A stretch of 16,480 nucleotides of DNA from SIG480 sp045595605 (GTDB lineage: Bacteria; Bacillota; Clostridia; Oscillospirales; JAAYXM01), in the NCBI GenBank assembly GCA_045595605.1, contig JAZOAS010000163.1:1-16480 (forward strand), given 5' to 3'. The notes under the pieces are model-generated. The model ran no database searches. It saw nothing but the letters and a program-made list of their open reading frames with translations, and had not been told where the DNA came from. Positions 1-5,934 of this stretch are shown here, in pieces. The position numbers and the translations under genes are program-made. Each line of letters starts with the position of its first letter. Positions within the stretch are counted from its first letter, which is position 1.

Positions 1-444
1 GCTTCCGTCCTTTGAATATTCCGCCGGAACTTCATAGTTCCAGTCAAACATATCCTTGAAGTACAGACCGCTGTTTATCGCTCTGATTACAGGCTTTCCT
101 GAAAAATCATCGGTGGAGAACAGCTTCTCCATATTAAAGCCTTCCTGAGAGGTGATAAATTCAAATATGTGCGGGTCACTCGGGAAAGTGACCTTTATAT
201 CGATAGTTTCTGACTTTGTCGGGTCAGCCTTGAGAGCTGCGGTAATGGTTGTTGTACCCGTGCCGACACCGGTTACGACACCGTCGGCAGAGACGGTTGC
301 AACAGCTTCATCTGAGCTTTCAAAGGTAACATCGCCGGGTTCGAGATACTGATATCCCTTGAGCGCCCAGACGACCTCTGCAGAAAGTTTAGCCTGACCG
401 TTTCCGAGAAGCTCGCGCTTGTCCGCTGTGAGAATAAAGCTTGA
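1..444 (-). repeat. Second, edge-truncated unit of the 330-residue repeat
   Basis: Residues 652-799 repeat the Big_2 domain and the start of the following module seen at 445-1434. The rest of this copy, and any further copies, lie beyond the left edge. Divergence between the copies points to an old duplication rather than a recent one. Confidence 0.78.
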
Positions 445-2397
445 AACTTCGTCTGCCTTCTTCGGGACAAGCTTTACGGAGGTGAGGTTAAACCACTGAC
501 CGTCGTATGTATTTATTATTTCTGTCTTCGGGTTTATATCAAGTGAGTTTTCGTCTGCAACAAATGCGAGGATGTAATTACCCTCTTCTTCCACCTCAAC
601 ATCGCTAATGTAAACATATCCCTTTGTTGAAGAGGTATTGTAGTATCCGAGCTTTGCTGATTCAGGGTAGGTCTTGGGGTTTCCGACAGTTACACCGTCT
701 GTACCTTCCTTGAAGAAGTAAACAGCGGTGGCTGCACCTGCCGAGTAGTTTCCCGCCTTTGCCTGGAGGAAGTACTCACCCGGAACATCTACATTGAGGC
801 GGAAGGCTCCGAAGTTTTCTCTTCCTGTCTCCTCGTAGTTGTCAATCTGGAACTGCTGCTGGTAAGCTGTGGCAGAAATATAGGCCTTTCCCATATGGCT
901 GCCGCCGCGGTTCGCGACAAGCGCCCACTTGTCGGTAAGCTTTGCATCACCGTCATTTTCCGTTGTGTCAAGCGCCATGAAGCTCTCCTGCGGCAATGTT
1001 GCAGAGTATTCTGCCGGAACTTCATATGTCCAGTTGAACATCGTTGTAAAATACATCGCGCCGTTTATTTTTCTTATAACAGGCTTTCCGTCATAATCGT
1101 CAATTGACATCATCTGCTCAACATTGAAGCCTGCCTGAGACATAACATATTCATATGTTCTCTGGACAGGTGCCTCAGTTACGGTGATGTCGATTGTTGC
1201 GGTCTTTGATGTGTCTTCCTTGAAGGTCGCCTTGATTGTCGCCGTACCTGCAGAGATACCCGTGACGGTACCGTTTACATCTACGGTTGCAATATCCTCA
1301 TTGAGGCTTTCAAGGGTTACAGCACTTATGGAAAGGTCCTTATCGCCTGAACCTGACCATACCTCTTTCGGCGAAACTGTAACACTCTTTCCGATAACGA
1401 CGCTTGTCTTCTCGGATACGAGCTTTATTCCCGTAAATTTGTCTTCAGTAACGCGTACGGTCTTTCTTACGGTCTTATCCGTCTTCGCAACGCCTGCGAT
1501 GACCGGAGTGAAAATAAGCTCTGTTTCACCCTCTGAAAGCGCCTTGATTGAATACAATGTTGATGCTTTGTTGAACGCGCCCTCAGACTTTGCATATACA
1601 ACCGAGAGAACGCTCGGGTCCTCAGACTCTACTTTTATGTAGTTATCAGTATCCTTGCTTCCATGCTGAAGTGTTGTCGCATTCATGACATATGTCGGGA
1701 ACTGGTAAGTTGTACCGTCAGACATTGACATTGAAACCGTGAGGTTTTTCTTCTCCTCGCCGACCTTGAGGTTTGATGCGACATCCGTTACAAGCGTTGC
1801 TGTCGGCTCTGAAGCGAGCTTTGTAAAAGCAATCTTCTGCAAGTAGATTGTGCCGAGAGGAGCGTCAGAAGGAACGCTGACGCCACAGATAACGAGAGTG
1901 TTTACGCCCTCGGAAAGATAAACCGCGTTAACCTCTGCCGAGCCTGCTTTTACATCGCCGAGGAAGGTGGCCTTGCCACCCGAAAGCATATAGATTGAAT
2001 ATACATTTTCCGCGCTGTTTGCAGCAAACGGAAGCTCAAGCGAATACCAGCCCTTTTGGTTCGCAGCAACGGTAATATCAAAGGCTATTTTGTTGTTTGC
2101 TCCGTTGCCGCCCGTACGGTCAGTCGTCTCCCAGTCTCCGCGGAGGTTACAAAGGCGAAGGGTTTTCGGAACTGAGTTGGTTTCCCACCAGATGCCCGCC
2201 GTCTGCGCCGTGCCGATTTCGCTTCGCGCGATGTTGGCAATATGCGCCGGTGTCAGCTCGGTCTGGCGTGCGATCTCCGTATGCTGTGTAATCCACGCGG
2301 TAAAGTCAAACACTATATCGCCGTCTGCCGCAACGGTTGCGGGAAGAAGCGATATGCACATAACGAGCGCGAGTATCAAAGACATCACTTTTTTCAT
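1..2397 (-). CDS. Secreted multidomain Big_2/Ig-like surface protein, C-terminus beyond window
   Basis: Open reading frame of 799 codons without a stop, read from an ATG at 2397 with a strong site GGAGGAG at 2404-2410; the C-terminus lies beyond position 1. Residues 1-24 form a clear signal peptide: MKK, a hydrophobic core, then ATVAA, with cleavage probably just before DGDIVF. Residues about 100-195 look like a beta-rich module (GWYSLELPF, then YLQKIAFTKL) that recalls carbohydrate-binding jelly rolls, but I cannot assign it to a family. Residues about 200-316 are another Ig-like stretch. Residues 322-408 and 652-738 are Big_2-type domains with the typical pattern of DIATVDVNGTVTGISAGTATI. 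A module of about 240 residues follows each Big_2 domain, so the protein repeats with a 330-residue period. No catalytic motif is visible. It is probably exported and cell-surface or extracellular; polymer binding is a guess. The divergent AraC-type gene may control it. Confidence 0.88.
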   Translation of the reverse strand, partial: MKKVMSLILALVMCISLLPATVAADGDIVFDFTAWITQHTEIARQTELTPAHIANIARSEIGTAQTAGIWWETNSVPKTLRLCNLRGDWETTDRTGGNGANNKIAFDITVAANQKGWYSLELPFAANSAENVYSIYMLSGGKATFLGDVKAGSAEVNAVYLSEGVNTLVICGVSVPSDAPLGTIYLQKIAFTKLASEPTATLVTDVASNLKVGEEKKNLTVSMSMSDGTTYQFPTYVMNATTLQHGSKDTDNYIKVESEDPSVLSVVYAKSEGAFNKASTLYSIKALSEGETELIFTPVIAGVAKTDKTVRKTVRVTEDKFTGIKLVSEKTSVVIGKSVTVSPKEVWSGSGDKDLSISAVTLESLNEDIATVDVNGTVTGISAGTATIKATFKEDTSKTATIDITVTEAPVQRTYEYVMSQAGFNVEQMMSIDDYDGKPVIRKINGAMYFTTMFNWTYEVPAEYSATLPQESFMALDTTENDGDAKLTDKWALVANRGGSHMGKAYISATAYQQQFQIDNYEETGRENFGAFRLNVDVPGEYFLQAKAGNYSAGAATAVYFFKEGTDGVTVGNPKTYPESAKLGYYNTSSTKGYVYISDVEVEEEGNYILAFVADENSLDINPKTEIINTYDGQWFNLTSVKLVPKKADEVSSFILTADKRELLGNGQAKLSAEVVWALKGYQYLEPGDVTFESSDEAVATVSADGVVTGVGTGTTTITAALKADPTKSETIDIKVTFPSDPHIFEFITSQEGFNMEKLFSTDDFSGKPVIRAINSGLYFKDMFDWNYEVPAEYSKDGS
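445..1434 (-). repeat. First unit of a 330-residue tandem repeat in the secreted protein
   Basis: This is the complete first copy (residues 322-651), a Big_2 domain followed by a beta-rich module. It aligns without gaps at its best-conserved part with the second copy, offset by 990 nt. In the 56 residues encoded at 991-1158, compared with 1-168, I count about 31 identities, including DGKPVIR/SGKPVIR and YEVPAEYS in both. Confidence 0.8.
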
Positions 2398-2452
2398 TTT
2401 TTACTCCTCCTATATATGTATTTCTACCGTAAATTCAATATTCTTATATAAA

Positions 2453-2482
2453 ATTATCTCATGCGGTGTTGTAAGTTGTCAA
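2453..2482 (-). promoter_or_regulatory. Sigma-A-type promoter of the secreted protein gene
   Basis: On the minus strand TTGACA (2477-2482) and GATAAT (2453-2458) are separated by 18 bp. Transcription would begin near 2446 and give a leader of about 50 nt that carries the GGAGGAG ribosome site. The -35 box is a perfect consensus and the -10 box matches five of six. Confidence 0.65.
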
Positions 2483-2522
2483 GCGAATCTGTCTGGTAAA
2501 ACCTTCTTTTTCAATTCTGCTC

Positions 2523-2550
2523 TTGACACTTTCTCACTTTATGATAAAAT
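2523..2550 (+). promoter_or_regulatory. Sigma-A-type promoter of the AraC-family gene
   Basis: On the plus strand TTGACA (2523-2528) and TAAAAT (2545-2550) are separated by 16 bp. Transcription would begin near 2557, leaving an AT-rich leader of about 78 nt before the ATG at 2635. Its -35 box faces that of the divergent gene, 40 bp away. Confidence 0.6.
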
Positions 2551-2634
2551 AATTATACCCTATCTGTTTTTATATATAAATACCTATAAAGACACATTAT
2601 CGGGTAGAAAAATACAAAATCGGACAGTGATTTT

Positions 2635-3456
2635 ATGCTTACTCCTTTTAAGAGCGTTACCCCGTCTTTTTCCATAAAAAGCCTCGCACACCCCTTTGAA
2701 CGCGATTTCCCGAGTTCATTCGCCTCGGTCGGTGAATTTTACGAGTTTATCGAGATATGCTTTCTGCAAAGCGGAAAGGCTGAATTTGTCATCGAGGAAA
2801 AGGTTTTTCTCGCAGAAAGCGGAACTCTTTTTATCTACGCCCCAATGCACCTTCACAAATTCAGGGGGCTCGGGAACTCTCCACTAAAGCTTTATACCCT
2901 TTCAATGATGATTGAAGGCTCTCTTCCTGACGGCATTTACGACACTATTTTTTCGCTTGACAGCGAGCTTCAGGAAAGGTTTTTATCCGCCTTCAAAAAG
3001 GCTCGCGATTTTCTTGAAGATAAGGTGGATGACACTGTCGGAGTCCTTGCCTCGCTTGAGCTTCAAAGCCTGATAATTGATATCTGCCGAAACCAGTCAC
3101 CGCGAAAAGAATCCCTCTCGACGGGTGCCGCAAACACTTACAAGTCAATTATTGAGACGATGCAAAAAGAGGTCTTTTCAAACCTCTCTCTCGGCGAGAT
3201 TGCAAAGCGCTTAAACATTAGTCTGAGCTATCTTAAAGTGCTTTTTGCAAAATATAACGACCTTTCCCCGAAGGAGTATTACAGAAAGCTTCGCCTTCAC
3301 GAATCTATCCTTCTGCTTCATAAAGACATAACAATCACAAAAATTGCTGAAACTATGAACTTTTCATACCCCAATCATTTCACTCAGTTTTTCAAAAAGG
3401 AAACAGGGCTTTCTCCCACGGAATACAAAGCTAAGATGCTGAAAAATGACAGATAA
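2635..3456 (+). CDS. AraC/XylS-family transcriptional regulator
   Basis: 273 residues, a usual size for the family. Residues about 1-110 are the N-terminal sensing region, cupin-like with short beta strands, including the AESGTLFIYAPMHLHKF stretch typical of AraC-type ligand-binding folds. Residues about 168-269 form the DNA-binding domain with two helix-turn-helix units (LSLGEIAKRLNISLSYLKVLF and ITKIAETMNFSYPNHFTQFF) and the family-ending FKKETGLSPTEYK. The ligand cannot be predicted; many homologues in Clostridia respond to sugars. The ATG at 2635 has no good Shine-Dalgarno sequence, so translation may be weak, or a nearby start may be used. It is divergent from the secreted protein gene and convergent with the hydrogenase operon. 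Control of the secreted protein or of itself is more likely than control of the hydrogenase, but this is inferred from position only. Confidence 0.9.
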   Translation: MLTPFKSVTPSFSIKSLAHPFERDFPSSFASVGEFYEFIEICFLQSGKAEFVIEEKVFLAESGTLFIYAPMHLHKFRGLGNSPLKLYTLSMMIEGSLPDGIYDTIFSLDSELQERFLSAFKKARDFLEDKVDDTVGVLASLELQSLIIDICRNQSPRKESLSTGAANTYKSIIETMQKEVFSNLSLGEIAKRLNISLSYLKVLFAKYNDLSPKEYYRKLRLHESILLLHKDITITKIAETMNFSYPNHFTQFFKKETGLSPTEYKAKMLKNDR

Positions 3457-3489
3457 AAAAAGAGTGTTCCTCTCGGAACACTCTTTTTT
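3456..3489. terminator. Bidirectional rho-independent terminator
   Basis: A perfect 9-bp stem, GAGTGTTCC (3462-3470) with GGAACACTC (3475-3483), and a TCTC loop. It is flanked by six A (3456-3461) and six T (3484-3489), so each strand ends in a T tract. It starts at the last base of the AraC-type stop codon and lies 7 bp beyond the hydrogenase operon stop, so it serves both convergent units. Confidence 0.93.
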
Positions 3490-3496
3490 GCTTTAC

Positions 3497-4501
3497 TTAT
3501 TCAAATGAGAGTGACTTCTTCGGGCAAGCATCAACGCAGATGCCGCACTTGATGCACTTTTCATCATCTACCGCCCATGTCTTTTCGGCACGGTCAACGG
3601 TGATTGCGCCCTCGGGGCACTTCTTTGCACAGAGCGTGCAGTAAACACAAGAGTCAGAGCAAGTGAGCTTGCCGTCTGCGCTCGGTGCGGGAGCTTCCTC
3701 CGCCTTCTCGACAGGTGTCGGAGGCGGAACATCCTCTGCCTCAGAGCAGGTGCTTGCATTTATATCACCGATTGAGAGTGACTTTTTGGGACATGCAGAT
3801 ACGCAAACTCCGCAGAGTGTGCACTTTTCGCGGTCGATTTCCCATGTCTTGTTAGCACGGTCAACCGTGATAGCTTCTGCAGGACACTTTTTAGCGCAGA
3901 GCGTGCAGTAAACACAAGAATCTGAGCAGATAACACCCTCTGCAACTTCTGCAAAGTCGAGGCACTTCTTCGGGCACTTGCCGATACAGAGACCGCACTT
4001 TACGCACTTCTCTTCATCGACTTCCCAGGTCTTGTTTGCGCGGTCAACCGTAATTGCGCCCTCGGGGCAGTTCTTTGCACAGAGACCGCAGTAGATGCAG
4101 GCATCGGTAATAGCGAGTTTTCCTTTGACCTTTTCCTTGATTCGTGAACCGCGGACGATGAGGTCAGCAGGGTCAGTCGCTACCATGTGGTAGTCGCCCG
4201 TAAGCTCGATAGCCTTTTCAGAGCAGAAGTCCTGGCACATTCCGCAGAAGGTGCAGGAGGTAAGGTCAAACTCATAGGTTATCTTCTCGCCGTTCTCTAC
4301 CTCTTCGCTTGTTCTTGTGATAGCGATAGGTGAGCACACCTTGATGCACATTCCGCAGTTTACGCACTTGTCGGGATAGTATGCGATTCTTCCGCGGTAG
4401 TTCGGCTTTGCCTCAACATTTACCTTCGGAAAATTTACCGTTGACGGCTTTGAAAAGAGATTGCAAAGCGCTTCTTTTAAAAACGGAAATGAAAACTTCA
4501 T
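3497..4501 (-). CDS. mbhN: MbhN-like polyferredoxin subunit with eight [4Fe-4S] motifs
   Basis: 334 residues, more than twice the usual length of MbhN (roughly 140). Residues about 25-120 match the NuoI/MbhN core: the YRGRIAYYPDKC entry, then CVNCGMCIKVC (C46, C49, C52, C56) and CTFCGMCQDFC (C83, C86, C89, C93). Three further 2[4Fe-4S] ferredoxin modules follow at about 133-182, 194-243 and 283-332. Each has two CxxCxxCxxxC motifs joined by AITVDRAxKTW. A Pro/Ala/Glu-rich linker (about 253-278) precedes the last module. With every motif filled the protein would hold 32 Fe. It should lie on the cytoplasmic side and pass electrons from reduced ferredoxin to MbhJ. It is the last gene of the operon and its ATG overlaps the stop of mbhJ (TAATG). 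There is no membrane segment or signal peptide. Cluster number is predicted from motifs only. Confidence 0.93.
   Translation of the reverse strand: MKFSFPFLKEALCNLFSKPSTVNFPKVNVEAKPNYRGRIAYYPDKCVNCGMCIKVCSPIAITRTSEEVENGEKITYEFDLTSCTFCGMCQDFCSEKAIELTGDYHMVATDPADLIVRGSRIKEKVKGKLAITDACIYCGLCAKNCPEGAITVDRANKTWEVDEEKCVKCGLCIGKCPKKCLDFAEVAEGVICSDSCVYCTLCAKKCPAEAITVDRANKTWEIDREKCTLCGVCVSACPKKSLSIGDINASTCSEAEDVPPPTPVEKAEEAPAPSADGKLTCSDSCVYCTLCAKKCPEGAITVDRAEKTWAVDDEKCIKCGICVDACPKKSLSFE
3506..4105 (-). repeat. Three tandem 2[4Fe-4S] ferredoxin module repeats
   Basis: Modules are encoded at 3956-4105, 3773-3922 and 3506-3655. The last two are the closest pair: a 23-nt stretch at 3630-3652 is repeated exactly at 3897-3919, an offset of 267 nt. 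Both of these modules, but not the first, are preceded by CSDSC. Confidence 0.85.
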
Positions 4502-4944
4502 TATTTCATTGCCTCCCTTTTCTCTTTGAGAATTTCTGCAGCCTTGGCAAGACCTTCGATAATTGCCTCAGGCTTCGGAGTGCAACCTGCAATTGAAACA
4601 TCGACATGAGTATAGTTCTCAAGCGGACCCTCTACCGAGTAGCTTCCCTTGAAAACATTGCAGGAGCGCGGGCAGGAGCCGATTGAAACTACGCACTTGG
4701 GCTCCGGAACCTGCTCGAGCGTTCTGATAAGACGCTCTTTTGACTGGCTTGTGATAGGACCTGAAACGACGACGATATCAGCGTGACGCGGAGTGCCCGC
4801 GAGCTTGAAGCCGAAACGCTCGGCATCGTAGCGCGGGGTGAGAACCGCTACAAGCTCAATATCACAGCCGTTGCAAGAGCCTGTGTTAACATGATAAATC
4901 CAGGGGGATTTAGCCATGCTTTTTGCAATAAGTTTTTTAAACAT
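4501..4944 (-). CDS. mbhJ: [NiFe]-hydrogenase small subunit, group 4 (MbhJ/EchC/NuoB-like)
   Basis: 147 residues, typical for the short group 4 small subunits that carry only the proximal cluster. Expected [4Fe-4S] ligands are C24 and C27 (TGSCNGCDIE), C91 (IGSC) and C121 (AGCTPKPEAI). Two further cysteines, C84 and C95, lie close to C91. It receives electrons from the MbhN-like subunit and hands them to the NiFe site in MbhL, on the cytoplasmic side of the membrane complex. There is no Tat signal, as expected for group 4 enzymes. The ATG at 4944 follows AGGAGGGAG. It lies about 6.5 kb downstream of the gene for its catalytic partner, between mbhM and mbhN. Confidence 0.95.
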   Translation of the reverse strand: MFKKLIAKSMAKSPWIYHVNTGSCNGCDIELVAVLTPRYDAERFGFKLAGTPRHADIVVVSGPITSQSKERLIRTLEQVPEPKCVVSIGSCPRSCNVFKGSYSVEGPLENYTHVDVSIAGCTPKPEAIIEGLAKAAEILKEKREAMK

Positions 4945-4960
4945 AATCTAATCTCCCTCC

Positions 4961-5926
4961 TTAGAATATCCAGACAAGGACAAGGCTTATTGCCGCAAGA
5001 GCAGCAACAATCGTCCAGTAGAACTTGAAGAGATGTTCAATCTTAAGACGGGCGCAGATTGCATGAGCGAGTGTCATCGTGATTACGGTGAGCACTGCGC
5101 AGATTGCAACGAGAACGAGCGCGTTGAGCGCTACATAACCCGTATCGATTCCACCGAAGAAAAGAACGGTGAAGAGCGCGGTCATGACAAACATCTTGAT
5201 TGCAGTATTTAACTTGAACATTGCAAGAGGTGCGCCGCTGTACTCAACAAGCGGACCCTCGCAAATTTCGGTTTCAGCTTCTGCGACATCAAACGGCTGA
5301 GTTCCGACCTCGGCAGGAATGACGAGAAGGAAAGCAAGTGCCGCCGGAATGAGACGCCAGTTTGCGATAAGAAGACCGCTCTCCTGCTGGAAGAGGGTAA
5401 TCTCGCTCATTGAGAAGCAGAGCTTATCTCCGCCGACAGCCTTTGCAACCGCAAGAAGAACTATTACAAGCGGAAGCTCATATGCCATCATTGTTACCAT
5501 CTCACGAGAAATACCGATTCCCGCATACGGTGAACCCGAAGCAGAGCCGCCGAGAATCATGGCAACTGCCGGAATTGTGAGGAGGTAAAGGAGGATTATC
5601 ATATCTCCCTGAGTGCGGAGCGGAGAGTAGCCGAAAATCGGGATGAAGAGCATCATTACGACAAGGCTTACAAATCCGATTATCGGAGCTGCGAGGAAAA
5701 CCTTGCGGTTTGCAGCATCGGGGATGATTGTCTCTTTTCCCATAAGCTTGAAGAAGTCGTAAAACGGCTGAACGATGGGTGGGCCTTTTCTCTTCTGCAT
5801 ACGGGCGAGAATCTTTCTGTCAAGGCCTGCGAGCAAAAGTCCGACGATTGCGACAAACAAGAGTCCCGGAAATACAAGAACGGAAAATGCGTTATAAAGA
5901 ACAGTTGTAAGAATTTCCACTTTCAC
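4961..5926 (-). CDS. mbhM: NuoH/EchB-like membrane anchor subunit MbhM
   Basis: 321 residues with about eight membrane segments. It carries the family signatures DRKILARMQKRKGPP (residues about 36-50) in the first cytoplasmic loop and AEVGTQPFDVAEAETEICEG with LVEYSG in the third, the acidic region that faces the catalytic module in complex I. It docks the hydrogenase module (MbhJ, K, L, N) onto the ion-pumping arm. The start is uncertain. GTG at 5926 is only 3 nt from the G-rich ribosome site (5930-5935), whereas GTG at 5920, giving 319 residues, has a better 9-nt spacing. The gene follows mbhH after 8 nt. Confidence 0.94.
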   Translation of the reverse strand: MKVEILTTVLYNAFSVLVFPGLLFVAIVGLLLAGLDRKILARMQKRKGPPIVQPFYDFFKLMGKETIIPDAANRKVFLAAPIIGFVSLVVMMLFIPIFGYSPLRTQGDMIILLYLLTIPAVAMILGGSASGSPYAGIGISREMVTMMAYELPLVIVLLAVAKAVGGDKLCFSMSEITLFQQESGLLIANWRLIPAALAFLLVIPAEVGTQPFDVAEAETEICEGPLVEYSGAPLAMFKLNTAIKMFVMTALFTVLFFGGIDTGYVALNALVLVAICAVLTVITMTLAHAICARLKIEHLFKFYWTIVAALAAISLVLVWIF

Positions 5927-5934
5927 TCACCCCC

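Larger units (their letters stand above)
2398..2634. other. Divergent intergenic region between secreted protein gene and AraC-type gene
   Basis: AT-rich spacer holding the two opposed promoters. The 40 bp between the -35 boxes (2483-2522), and the inverted repeat TGTCAAG (2477-2483) / CTTGACA (2522-2528), could be where a regulator binds. Part of that symmetry comes simply from two facing -35 boxes. I see no RNA gene or riboswitch here. Confidence 0.5.

Noticed and set aside
2090..2677. Plus-strand open frame of 195 codons that spans the 5' end of the secreted protein gene and the intergenic region
   Set aside because: It is antisense to a gene with signal peptide and ribosome site, crosses the promoters, has no ribosome site and no family-like sequence.
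2635..3456. AraC-type protein as regulator of the hydrogenase operon
   Set aside because: It is convergent with the operon end and separated by a terminator; only position beside the operon suggested a link.
3506..4105. Spaced near-repeats that at first sight recall a repeat array
   Set aside because: They keep one reading frame and encode repeated ferredoxin motifs; spacing is 183 and 267 nt, not that of CRISPR.
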